Assembly (NCBI GenBank): GCA_021775655.1 | Contig: JAJFHK010000080.1 | Span: 1-14,652 of the forward strand | Source: Filomicrobium sp. | GTDB taxonomy: Bacteria > Pseudomonadota > Alphaproteobacteria > Rhizobiales > Hyphomicrobiaceae | DNA length: 14,652 nucleotides | Direction of reading: 5' to 3' | In this document: piece after piece, positions 1 through 6,553 of the stretch | How the letters are laid out: each line of letters begins with the position of its first letter | Position numbering within the stretch: position 1 is the stretch's first letter | Program-made: the position numbers and the translations under genes | The notes under the pieces: model-generated | The model's database searches: none | What the model was told of the DNA's origin: nothing | The model's input: only the letters and a program-made list of their open reading frames with translations

Positions 1-7
1 TACCCGG

Positions 8-214
8 CTAGTTTGGGCGGCTCAGAGCGGCGAGGAATACCTCATCACGTTTCCCGTACAAAAGTGACAGGGCCTCTCCGACATGTTCAGCGACGTCTTC
101 TAATTCGCCGCTTTGCTGGAGACGGTCGTGAATCCGATCGAGCAATGCAGCAATAACCGGGACCGACATATTGCACGTCGCAATTTCTAAATCCTTCAAT
201 ACCTCGCTAGGCAT
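8..214 (-). CDS. Small hypothetical protein (68 aa)
   Basis: I do not recognise this protein. It begins MPSEVLKDLE and ends ALSRPN; it looks mostly helical and soluble, with no signal peptide, membrane segment or cysteine cluster. The start at 214 is chosen because the minus strand carries a strong Shine-Dalgarno run (GGGAGGGAG) about five bases upstream of this ATG. A longer reading frame, open back to 382, has no such site, and its extra N-terminal part is low-complexity Arg/Gly/Ser-rich sequence typical of non-coding translation. The stop is at 8-10. It is transcribed away from the CAP lipoprotein gene, so the gap 215-708 is a divergent control region. That it is a real gene rests on the ribosome binding site and plausible amino-acid composition. 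Function unknown. Confidence 0.6.
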   Translation of the reverse strand: MPSEVLKDLEIATCNMSVPVIAALLDRIHDRLQQSGELEDVAEHVGEALSLLYGKRDEVFLAALSRPN

Positions 215-518
215 TGCACTCCCTCCCAAAACACTCGCTCCCAGAATCGAGCATCTCCCGTCACTCAACTCTCTCGCACACAATGAAAATATAGCATGCT
301 GCCGGCGCGGCTTGCCTCGTCTGTTGAGGCAGCGTGGCCAACCTGCACCAGTGTGTAGGGATATCGTGGCAGTGCTCTGCATCCAGCTTATGGCAAGGGC
401 TCACACGGCCGCCGAACTCTTACCTGTGAAATTCGGCAGGCCGCGCCCGGCTTTTGCCTCGCCGCCGCCCAACTGGCGACACGATGTTTGGTGGAAATAG
501 ACTTGGTGCCGGGGAGAC

Positions 519-532
519 TCACGAATTCGTGA
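519..532. promoter_or_regulatory. Perfect 14-bp palindrome, possible operator
   Basis: TCACGAATTCGTGA reads identically on both strands and has no spacer, the form expected of a site for a dimeric repressor or activator. It lies about 175 bases upstream of the CAP lipoprotein start and about 305 bases from the divergent small gene. The bound protein cannot be named from the sequence. Confidence 0.35.
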
Positions 533-604
533 TTGGAACGGTGTGAAGCAAGGCCGGGCAGCTAAGTTTGCAACTCGGCTACGTCGTCACGAACGGACGC
601 AGGC

Positions 605-623
605 TTGATGGGACACCCATCAA
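605..623. repeat. 8-bp inverted repeat with 3-base spacer
   Basis: TTGATGGG (605-612) and CCCATCAA (616-623) are perfect reverse complements separated by ACA. The three-base spacer makes an RNA hairpin tight, so a protein-binding dyad is more likely than a terminator, and no T-tract follows. It sits 13 bases upstream of the CtrA-type box and 85 bases upstream of the CAP lipoprotein start, within promoter distance. Confidence 0.35.
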
Positions 624-636
624 CTGGGGATTAGCG

Positions 637-651
637 TTAACGCAGCGTTAA
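637..651 (+). promoter_or_regulatory. CtrA-type box (TTAA-N7-TTAA)
   Basis: TTAA at 637-640 and TTAA at 648-651 are separated by exactly seven bases, matching the TTAA-N7-TTAA recognition sequence of CtrA, the alphaproteobacterial cell-cycle response regulator. The half-sites lie in a longer direct repeat: GCGTTAA occurs at 634-640 and 645-651, one helical turn apart, and GCGTTAACGC at 634-643 is itself palindromic. The box ends 57 bases before the CAP lipoprotein start, a normal place for promoter control. The match is seen; CtrA binding is inferred. Confidence 0.5.
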
Positions 652-708
652 GGGTTTGTTGCAATGGTGCTGGCAGTTCTCGCGCGTAGTGTTTTGGGAG
701 TTTTGCGT

Positions 709-1371
709 ATGTTTCGCGTCGCGGTAGCGGCAGTCCTGATGGGCTGTTTTGTGGCAGCTTGCAGCACTGGTCCAAGCGATATTTCCGCTGGATTTAATGG
801 TGGTTCGGATCAGGCATCAATCACCAACATCAATCCTTCCGCAGGACTTGGGCTGACTAGCAAGCGATCGCGTTCGGATAACGGTACGCGGGTCGCCGCG
901 CTCAACGATAAAATTCCTGCAGGAACTTATGAGACGGCACCTAAAGGCGCGCTCGCCGACCGCAGCTATGGTTCCACCCGGCTGGATCCCGAGCAGGCGC
1001 TTACGGTAATCAACGAGTACCGAAAGCAAAACGGTCTGAAACAGTTGAAATTGAACGCCAAGTTGACGGCAGCAGCGAAGGCGCACTCGCGCGACCTGTC
1101 GAAATGGGACCGCATTTCACACTACGGCTCGGACGGTTCCAATCCGTGGGACCGCGTCAAACGCACTGGCTACAAGCCCCGTCTAGCCGCGGAAAACGTT
1201 GGCACCGGCCAAGTCAGCTTCAACGAGGTGATGCGCGGTTGGAAGGAAAGTGAAGGGCATAACAAGAACCTCCTGCTGGCCGACGCCAGTGAGGTCGGAC
1301 TTGGGCTCGTCAACGACACGCGCACGGAATTCAAGTCATTCTGGACGATGGTGCTCGCTTCCAGGATGTAA
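709..1371 (+). CDS. CAP (SCP-like) domain lipoprotein
   Basis: Predicted secreted lipoprotein of 220 aa with a C-terminal CAP domain (CRISP/Antigen 5/PR-1 superfamily). The start at 709 is preferred over 664: GGGAG lies eight bases upstream, and it gives a compact signal peptide (MFRVAVAAVLMG...) ending in a VAAC lipobox with the lipidated cysteine at residue 18. A low-complexity Ser/Gly/Asn-rich linker follows to about residue 90, then the CAP domain at about 95-217. The conserved CAP positions are visible: AHSRDL (His126), SHYGSDG (His138), AENVG (Glu162) and SEGHNKNLL (Glu182, His184). Many bacterial CAP proteins act at the cell envelope, but their substrates are largely unknown. The CtrA-type box upstream hints at cell-cycle control. 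It appears monocistronic, with 186 bases to tupB. Confidence 0.85.
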   Translation: MFRVAVAAVLMGCFVAACSTGPSDISAGFNGGSDQASITNINPSAGLGLTSKRSRSDNGTRVAALNDKIPAGTYETAPKGALADRSYGSTRLDPEQALTVINEYRKQNGLKQLKLNAKLTAAAKAHSRDLSKWDRISHYGSDGSNPWDRVKRTGYKPRLAAENVGTGQVSFNEVMRGWKESEGHNKNLLLADASEVGLGLVNDTRTEFKSFWTMVLASRM

Positions 1372-1553
1372 TCTGGGCCGGGAAACGGGCACGCCTGCGG
1401 CTGCAATCGTTTGCTGCACTTTTGCTCACACTTGTCCTTTAGCCAATCATTTCGCGCTCACGGTTGCCGGCCAATGGTCGGGTGCGGGTGCCATTTCGCT
1501 TGCTGTCATTGCGTAAATTATGCATGTTCTTACAGATCTTGGTAGGGATGACA

Positions 1554-1573
1554 GATTTTGCATGATTTTGCGG
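1554..1573 (+). repeat. 10-bp tandem duplication at the tupB start
   Basis: GATTTTGCAT (1554-1563) is followed directly by GATTTTGCGG (1564-1573), identical at eight of ten positions. The duplication puts the ATG at 1548 out of frame with tupB: from that ATG the reading is MTDFA then stop. Removing one 10-base unit would restore a continuous reading from 1548 into tupB as MTDFAEAF. Confidence 0.6.
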
Positions 1574-2265
1574 AAGCGTTCCGGCTGGCATTTGCTCTGG
1601 CTGCATCGGGAGATGCTGATCTCATCGAGATCATCGCCCTCTCACTGCAAGTCAGCCTGACGGCGCTGCTCGCCTCTTCAGTCATTGGTTTCGGACTCGG
1701 TACGCTGGTCGCGGTGGCGCGCTTTCCGGGACGTGGCGCGGCCATAGTTGCCTTCAATACCTTGATGGGCCTGCCACCGGTTGTCGTCGGGCTGCTCGTG
1801 TATCTGATGCTGTCGCGAGCGGGACCGCTGGGTGTGTTCGGTCTGCTTTACACGCCGGCGGCAATGATTATCGCCCAGACGATTTTGATCACGCCGATCA
1901 TTGCTGCACTTTCCCGCCAGATCGTCGAAGACCTTTTCCTGGAATACGACGAGTTGTTTCGCTCGATGTCTGTACCAACGCATCAGGCGATGGCCGCAGT
2001 TCTGTGGGATGCACGCTTCAGTCTGGTTACCGTCGCGCTGGCGGGATTCGGACGGGCTATCGCGGAAGTCGGCGCGGTGATGATCGTCGGCGGCAATATC
2101 GACCACCTGACCCGTGTCATGACCACGGCAATCGCGCTTGAAACCTCGAAAGGGGATCTCGCGTTGGCGCTCGCTCTCGGCATCGTGCTGCTGGTGATTT
2201 CAATGACAGTTAATGCAATGGCGTTGTCGCTTCGCACCACTGCGGCGAGGCAGGCCTATGCGTGA
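1558..2265 (+). CDS. tupB: Tungstate ABC transporter permease TupB
   Basis: Inner-membrane permease of the TupABC tungstate importer, about 235 aa, the usual family size. Several hydrophobic helices are visible: IIALSLQVSLTALLASSVIG near residues 22-42, a central GLPPVVVGLLVYLML segment, PAAMIIAQTILITPIIAAL, and a C-terminal LALALALGIVLLVISM helix. The cytoplasmic coupling loop typical of these permeases lies in AAVLWDARFSLVTVALAGFG followed by RAIAEVGAVMIVGG. The frame is closed just upstream by TGA at 1549-1551, so the first usable common start is TTG at 1558, ten bases after a GGTAGGG element at 1541-1547. An ATG at 1548 is out of frame because of the local 10-bp duplication. First gene of the operon, overlapping tupC by eight bases. 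A molybdate permease is the alternative, but the adjacent TupA argues for tungstate. Confidence 0.85.
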   Translation: MHDFAEAFRLAFALAASGDADLIEIIALSLQVSLTALLASSVIGFGLGTLVAVARFPGRGAAIVAFNTLMGLPPVVVGLLVYLMLSRAGPLGVFGLLYTPAAMIIAQTILITPIIAALSRQIVEDLFLEYDELFRSMSVPTHQAMAAVLWDARFSLVTVALAGFGRAIAEVGAVMIVGGNIDHLTRVMTTAIALETSKGDLALALALGIVLLVISMTVNAMALSLRTTAARQAYA

Positions 2266-3034
2266 ACTGGCTCTCCGAGTGGATGAAATTGTTTCCAGCG
2301 ATGCGGATGCCGCCGACCGGCAAACATTGCCATTGTTACCACTAAAAGTGTGCGGCCTGACGTTTCGTGCGGGTGGCAGGACGCTCATTGACAACCTTGA
2401 TCTGGCACTTGGAATGCACGGCATCACGATGATGCTGGGTCCCAACGGGGCTGGTAAATCGCTGCTGCTGCGGCTTCTTCACGGGCTAATCGCGCCATCG
2501 TCCGGCGAAATTTCATGGAACGGCGTGCCTCTTGGCCACTCCGTGCAGGAACGCCAGGCCTTGGTCTTCCAGAAGCCGGTGCTGCTGCGCCGCTCGGTCG
2601 GCGAAAATCTCGATTTCGCATTGCGGCTGATGGGCCAATCCAGCCAGCAACGGCGCGACGAACTTCTTAATCGTGTCGGGCTTTTGCGACTCGCGAGGCA
2701 GCCAGCCCGGCTGCTATCGGGTGGTGAGCAACAGCGTCTCGCGCTGGCACGGGCGCTGGCCGCCGACCCGCAGGTGCTACTGCTGGACGAGCCGACGGCA
2801 AGCCTCGATCCGGCTTCCGTGCAAATGATTGAGGGAATCGTCCAGGACGCCAGCAGGCAGGGTATGCGCATTGTCTTTGTCACCCACGACATCGGACAGG
2901 CGCGCCGGCTCGCCGACGACGTCGTCTTCATGCACCGAGGCCGTGTCGCCGAACATGCGCCGAGTAAAGACTTTTTCCAATCCCCTGCCAGCGAAGCCGC
3001 GCGCGACTTCCTGGCAGGGCGCATCGTGCTTTGA
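2258..3034 (+). CDS. tupC: Tungstate ABC transporter ATP-binding protein TupC
   Basis: Cytoplasmic ATPase that powers tungstate uptake through TupB, 258 aa. All ABC motifs are present: Walker A GPNGAGKS (61-68), Q-loop glutamine in VFQKP (105), signature LSGGEQQR (153-160), Walker B VLLLDEP (173-179) and H-loop His210. The ATG at 2258 is chosen because it overlaps the end of tupB by eight bases, the arrangement of translationally coupled genes, and follows a GGCGAGGCAGG-like ribosome binding site; the frame is open further back to 2213 inside tupB. The first 30 or so residues before the ABC core (MRELALRVDE...) are a short extension of unclear role. A 31-base gap separates it from tupA. Confidence 0.87.
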   Translation: MRELALRVDEIVSSDADAADRQTLPLLPLKVCGLTFRAGGRTLIDNLDLALGMHGITMMLGPNGAGKSLLLRLLHGLIAPSSGEISWNGVPLGHSVQERQALVFQKPVLLRRSVGENLDFALRLMGQSSQQRRDELLNRVGLLRLARQPARLLSGGEQQRLALARALAADPQVLLLDEPTASLDPASVQMIEGIVQDASRQGMRIVFVTHDIGQARRLADDVVFMHRGRVAEHAPSKDFFQSPASEAARDFLAGRIVL

Positions 3035-3065
3035 AAATCCACCACAGGCCAGGGAGAAACCAACC

Positions 3066-3899
3066 ATGAAAGTGAAAATTTTAGCGACGGCGGCTGCGAC
3101 TGTCGTTGTGGCCAGCGCATTGGCGTTTGGAACAGCGATGGCCGAGGACAAGTCGATCATCGTCCAATCGACGACATCGACTGCGAATTCCGGTCTCTAC
3201 GACCACCTACTTCCGAAATTCCAAGAGAAGACCGGGATCACCGTGAACGTTGTCGCGGTTGGAACCGGGCAGGCCATCAAGAACGCAAAAAATTGCGACG
3301 GTGACGTGCTGCTGGTTCACGCCAAATCAGCAGAAGAAAAATTCGTTTCTGAAGGCTACGGAGCGGCACGTACTGACTTGATGTACAACGACTTTGTCAT
3401 TGTTGGCCCACCCTCAGACCCTGCAGGAATTGCCGGAACGAGCGATGCTGCGGCGGCGCTGAAGAAGATTGAGGGATCGAAGGCATTGTTCGCGTCGCGC
3501 GGTGACGATTCAGGAACGCATAAGAAGGAAAAATCGCTATGGAAGGCAGCTGGTGTCGATGCTGGAGCGGGTTCTGGCAAATGGTATCGTGAGACCGGAT
3601 CGGGCATGGGTGCGACGCTGAACGCGGGAACCGGCATGGGCGCCTACGTCATGACTGATCGCGCAACCTGGATCAGCTTCAAGAACAAGGGCGACTATAA
3701 GATCGCGGTCGAAGGCGACACGGCGTTGTTCAACCAGTACGGTGTTATTCCCGTCAACAAAGAGAAGTGCCCGAGCGTCAAGGCCGAACTCGGCCAGAAA
3801 TTCATAGGCTGGCTGTTATCTGCGGAAGGGCAAAGCGCCATTGCCGCCTATAAGAAGGACGGCCAGCAGCTTTTCTTCCCGAACGCTCCGTCCGTCTGA
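3066..3899 (+). CDS. tupA: Tungstate-binding periplasmic protein TupA
   Basis: Periplasmic solute-binding protein (277 aa) that captures tungstate and delivers it to TupB. An AGGGAG ribosome binding site lies nine bases before the ATG. The Sec signal peptide is clear (MKVKILATAAATVVVASALA), with likely cleavage after AMA at residue 26. The mature protein opens with the TupA-type oxyanion-binding segment STTSTANSGL, then CDGDVLLVHA, YNDFVIVGPPSDPAG, ASRGDDSGTHKKE and RETGSGMGATL, all characteristic of TupA rather than ModA. Selectivity for tungstate over molybdate is inferred from the family. Last gene of the operon: here the binding protein is encoded after the permease and ATPase. A strong terminator follows 36 bases downstream. 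Confidence 0.9.
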   Translation: MKVKILATAAATVVVASALAFGTAMAEDKSIIVQSTTSTANSGLYDHLLPKFQEKTGITVNVVAVGTGQAIKNAKNCDGDVLLVHAKSAEEKFVSEGYGAARTDLMYNDFVIVGPPSDPAGIAGTSDAAAALKKIEGSKALFASRGDDSGTHKKEKSLWKAAGVDAGAGSGKWYRETGSGMGATLNAGTGMGAYVMTDRATWISFKNKGDYKIAVEGDTALFNQYGVIPVNKEKCPSVKAELGQKFIGWLLSAEGQSAIAAYKKDGQQLFFPNAPSV

Positions 3900-3934
3900 A
3901 CAACGACGACCAAAAGCCGCTGGTCTGCAACAAG

Positions 3935-3972
3935 CATCCCGGTACTTCGCGTACCGGGATGTCTTCGTTTTT
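3935..3972 (+). terminator. Intrinsic terminator of the tup operon
   Basis: A perfect 11-bp stem (CATCCCGGTAC at 3935-3945 with GTACCGGGATG at 3951-3961) closes a five-base TTCGC loop and is followed by a T-rich tail (TCTTCGTTTTT). It lies between tupA and recJ, so the tup operon probably ends here and recJ has its own promoter. Confidence 0.88.
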
Positions 3973-4048
3973 GGTTTAAGTTATCCCCGTGGCTGCGTCG
4001 TGGGCCACCCTCGAATCGGAGTACACGCAACGTTAGGGGGAAAATTCT

Positions 4049-5902
4049 ATGGGCGCTGCGCGAAAACTGACCGGTTCTGTGATGGACAAGCCTGACGCAT
4101 TTCTAGGCGTGAGCGCATCGGTACGCGGTTATGAATGGCGTGAGCGGCTCAACGGTCACGATCATGCCATCGCGACTGCCATTTCCCAGCGCCACAATCT
4201 ACCCGACCTACTCGGCCGTGTTCTGGCTGGTCGCGGAGTTGGTTTGGACGACGTAGAGGTGTTCCTCGATCCCTCGCTCAAAGCATTGATGCCCGATCCA
4301 AGCGGTTTACGCGACATGGATAAGGCAGCGGCGCGGCTGGCCGATGCCATCAAGAATGGCGAGAACGTAGCGATTTTTGGCGACTACGATGTCGACGGTG
4401 CGTGCTCTTCGGCGCTGATGGCCCGCTTTTTTAGCCATCACGGGATCGAGGCTCGGGTCTATATTCCAGACCGTTTGTCTGAAGGCTACGGTCCCAATCC
4501 GAAAGCGCTCGAAGAGCTCGTTAAGGGCGGCGCTACTCTGATCGTCACAGTCGACTGCGGCACGACGAGCTTCGAACCGCTCGCGCATGCAAAAAAGCTC
4601 GGTGCGGAAGTCATCGTCATCGACCACCACCAGTCCGACGATACGCTGCCGGACGTGCATTCGGTCGTCAACCCGAACCGGCAAGACGACGTTTCCGGGC
4701 AGGAGCACCTTTGTGCAGCGGGCGTTGTCTTCCTTGTGCTGGTTGCGGCAGCGCGTGCTCTGCGCGGGATGGACTACTACGGCGGCGATACGACTGAGCC
4801 TTCACTGATCAGCGATCTAGATCTGGTGGCGCTCGCAACAGTCTGCGATGTGGTGCCGCTAGAAGGGCTAAACCGGGCCTACGTGACAAAAGGCCTGCAA
4901 GTCATGAAGCAGCGGCGAAATCCGGGTCTAAGGGCGTTGTTCGATGCCGCCGGACTCGACCAGGCACCGACTCCCTACCACCTTGGATATATCCTCGGGC
5001 CGCGCATCAATGCCGGTGGTCGAATCGGTGATTCAGGGCTTGGGTCTCGCCTGCTCGGGCTCGCCAGTCCGAAGGAAGCGCACAAGATTGCGGAGACCCT
5101 TGACCGGTTGAACCGCGAGCGTAAAGCAATCGAAACGCAGACCTTGGAACAGGCGATGGCAGAAGCTGATGGCATCATCGCTCAACAACCCGACCTGCCG
5201 ATCATCGTACTTGGTGCAGAAGACTGGCATAAGGGAATTGTCGGGCTTGTCTCAAGCCGTTTGACAGATCGATTTCACCGGCCCTCATGCGTCCTTTCAT
5301 GGACTCGCGATGCGGCGACGGGCGCGAAAAGCGGCACGGGTTCATTGCGTTCGGTGAACGGTGTCGATATTGGTGCAGCAGTGCGTGGCGCAGTCGCCAA
5401 GGGCTTGCTGATCAAGGGCGGTGGCCATGCGATGGCAGCTGGTCTGACTGTTGCAGAAGACAAACTCGACGATCTCAAGGCCCATCTTGCTGAGGAACTA
5501 GCGGACGCAGCGCAATCGGCTCGCTCGACTGCATCGCTTGAAATCGACGGTGCGCTTACACCGTCTTCGGCCAGTAGCGAACTTGTTACGCTTCTCGATC
5601 ACGCCGGCCCCTATGGACAAGGAAACCCACAGCCGCGTTTCGTATTTCCCGCGCATCGCGTGCGCTTTGCGAAAGTTGTTGGCGAAGCGCATATTCGTGC
5701 GGTTGTGGAAGCTGGTGATGGATCGCGGATCGATGCAATTGCATTCCGGGCGGCGGGACAACCTCTTGGCGATCTTCTGTTGGCGTCCAATGGCGGTATG
5801 CCGGTGCACATTTGCGGCACGATCAGGCGGGATACCTGGGGTGGGCGCAACCGCATCGAACTCACCATTGAGGATGCCGCCGAACCTAGCAAACAGCCGT
5901 AG
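4049..5902 (+). CDS. recJ: Single-stranded-DNA-specific exonuclease RecJ
   Basis: Metal-dependent 5'-3' single-strand exonuclease used in recombinational, mismatch and base-excision repair; 617 aa, slightly longer than E. coli RecJ. DHH phosphoesterase motifs are intact: GDYDVDG (111-117), TVDCGTT (about 167-173), IDHHQ with DHH at 192-194, and VNPN (207-210). The DHHA1 domain has GGGHAMAAG at 457-465, and the C-terminal part (PYGQGNPQPRF and onwards) is the RecJ OB-type domain. The start at 4049 has AGGGGGA seven bases upstream; an in-frame ATG at 4082 lacks a comparable site. It lies between the tup terminator and a tRNA gene, probably as a single-gene unit. Confidence 0.95.
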   Translation: MGAARKLTGSVMDKPDAFLGVSASVRGYEWRERLNGHDHAIATAISQRHNLPDLLGRVLAGRGVGLDDVEVFLDPSLKALMPDPSGLRDMDKAAARLADAIKNGENVAIFGDYDVDGACSSALMARFFSHHGIEARVYIPDRLSEGYGPNPKALEELVKGGATLIVTVDCGTTSFEPLAHAKKLGAEVIVIDHHQSDDTLPDVHSVVNPNRQDDVSGQEHLCAAGVVFLVLVAAARALRGMDYYGGDTTEPSLISDLDLVALATVCDVVPLEGLNRAYVTKGLQVMKQRRNPGLRALFDAAGLDQAPTPYHLGYILGPRINAGGRIGDSGLGSRLLGLASPKEAHKIAETLDRLNRERKAIETQTLEQAMAEADGIIAQQPDLPIIVLGAEDWHKGIVGLVSSRLTDRFHRPSCVLSWTRDAATGAKSGTGSLRSVNGVDIGAAVRGAVAKGLLIKGGGHAMAAGLTVAEDKLDDLKAHLAEELADAAQSARSTASLEIDGALTPSSASSELVTLLDHAGPYGQGNPQPRFVFPAHRVRFAKVVGEAHIRAVVEAGDGSRIDAIAFRAAGQPLGDLLLASNGGMPVHICGTIRRDTWGGRNRIELTIEDAAEPSKQP

Positions 5903-5956
5903 TTAGGGACTTAAAACCCTGCGTCCGGCGGTCACATGAAAGTCTCCGGCAAAGGC

Positions 5957-5985
5957 TTGAAATGCTGGCCGAACCTCAATATAAC
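5957..5985 (+). promoter_or_regulatory. Sigma70-type promoter of tRNA-Glu
   Basis: TTGAAA (5957-5962) and TATAAC (5980-5985) are separated by 17 bases, close to the TTGACA-17-TATAAT consensus. The tRNA begins 12 bases after the -10 element, implying a very short 5' leader. No other gene start lies nearby on this strand. Confidence 0.75.
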
Positions 5986-5997
5986 CCCTGTTCCTGT

Positions 5998-6072
5998 GGT
6001 CCCTTCGTCTATCGGTTAGGACGCCAGATTTTCATTCTGGAAAGAGGGGTTCGATTCCCCTAGGGACTGCCA
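5998..6072 (+). tRNA. tRNA-Glu (anticodon TTC)
   Basis: A complete 75-base cloverleaf with encoded CCA. Acceptor strands are GGTCCCT (5998-6004) and AGGGACT (6062-6068), followed by discriminator G and CCA. The D arm is GTCT/GGAC around ATCGGTTA, the anticodon stem CCAGA/TCTGG encloses loop TTTTCAT giving anticodon TTC (UUC, glutamate), a four-base variable region follows, and the T arm is AGGGG-TTCGATT-CCCCT. The first acceptor pair is G-U instead of the common G-C. A consensus promoter sits immediately upstream. Confidence 0.95.
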
Positions 6073-6180
6073 CCCCATCGCCACGACTTGGCGTGGCTGC
6101 ATCACAGGCACTCTCGCATTCCCAAAAAAGATTAATTCTTATTCACATTGCCAACTCTCTAACTCTTGGCGGCCTTGTGG

Positions 6181-6213
6181 TTCACGCATGCCACGCATCA
6201 ACGGCTGCGTGAA
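6181..6213. repeat. Dyad with 8-bp arms in the tRNA-prkA gap
   Basis: TTCACGCA at 6181-6188 and TGCGTGAA at 6206-6213 are perfect reverse complements around a 17-base centre. No T-tract follows. It could be an RNA hairpin or part of a regulatory site; it is not tied to any gene. Confidence 0.3.
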
Positions 6214-6428
6214 GATACATGTGCTAATGATGTTGCATATGCTGGAGCATTTGCGATGATGAACCTATGAGGGTGGGCGTTTATTGGGCTTGCAGGGGGT
6301 GAGTATCCGCCTGTTAACCGACTGAACTCTGTCACGCGTCGTATACGAAATACCGCCCCTTTCGGACGGTTGAACGTATTGTTCGGCCCAGACGCCACGT
6401 TGCTTCAATTAATTAAATGGTTTGCAAG

Positions 6429-6467
6429 CACACTGGTGTGAAGCCAGTCGCACCGCCATACCGGTGC
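6429..6467. promoter_or_regulatory. Two adjacent short dyads upstream of prkA
   Basis: CACAC-TG-GTGTG (6429-6440) is followed ten bases later by GCACCG-CCATAC-CGGTGC (6450-6467). Both lie 87-125 bases before the prkA start, where an operator or leader hairpin would act. The second has a six-base loop and could also form in RNA. No regulator can be named. Confidence 0.3.
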
Positions 6468-6553
6468 TTAAGTTTGCACCCTATATACTGAAAAGGATCA
6501 CAATTGAGCTGTGCCGCATTATTGGCCACTCAACGAGGAACATGGAGTTCGCT

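Larger units (their letters stand above)
215..708. other. Divergent intergenic region
   Basis: About 490 bases between the minus-strand small gene and the plus-strand CAP lipoprotein gene. I see no convincing coding sequence. It contains a weak hairpin (TGCCTC at 313-318 with GAGGCA at 326-331), a perfect 14-bp palindrome at 519-532, an 8-bp inverted repeat at 605-623 and a CtrA-type box at 637-651; the last three are listed separately. No confident -35/-10 pair could be assigned for either flanking gene. Confidence 0.6.
6073..6553. other. Intergenic region between tRNA-Glu and prkA
   Basis: About 480 bases without a convincing gene. Present are a 6-bp hairpin just after the tRNA (GCCACG 6080-6085, CGTGGC 6092-6097, no T-tract), an 8-bp dyad with 17-base loop (TTCACGCA 6181-6188, TGCGTGAA 6206-6213), an AT-rich patch containing AATTAATTAA near 6408-6417, and two short dyads at 6429-6440 and 6450-6467. 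A TATATACT sequence at 6482-6489 could be a -10 element, but no good -35 lies at the right distance. A minus-strand frame at 6198-6398 lacks a ribosome binding site. The region probably holds the prkA promoter and leader. Confidence 0.55.

Noticed and set aside
171..500. Plus-strand frame of 109 codons
   Set aside because: It overlaps the better-supported minus-strand gene at 8-214, has no ribosome binding site and its Arg/Pro-rich composition looks non-coding.
535..559. GGAAC resembling the -35 of a general-stress (EcfG) promoter
   Set aside because: No GTT-type -10 element occurs at the expected 16-18 base distance.
664..708. Upstream ATG for the CAP lipoprotein
   Set aside because: It would add 15 residues before the signal peptide and lacks a ribosome binding site, while the ATG at 709 has GGGAG at good spacing.
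2479..3120. Minus-strand frame of 213 codons opposite tupC
   Set aside because: It lies antisense to a clear ABC ATPase gene, and its Ser/Arg-rich translation is typical of the complement of GC-rich coding DNA.
6080..6097. Hairpin just after tRNA-Glu as a terminator
   Set aside because: The 6-bp stem is not followed by a T-tract; it may only be a processing or chance hairpin.
6198..6398. Minus-strand 66-codon frame in the tRNA-prkA gap
   Set aside because: It starts with GTG, lacks a Shine-Dalgarno site and has no recognisable pattern.
6463..6478. Possible sigma54 promoter (GG...GC) upstream of prkA
   Set aside because: GG and GC are 11 bases apart rather than the required 10, and the surrounding consensus bases are poorly matched.
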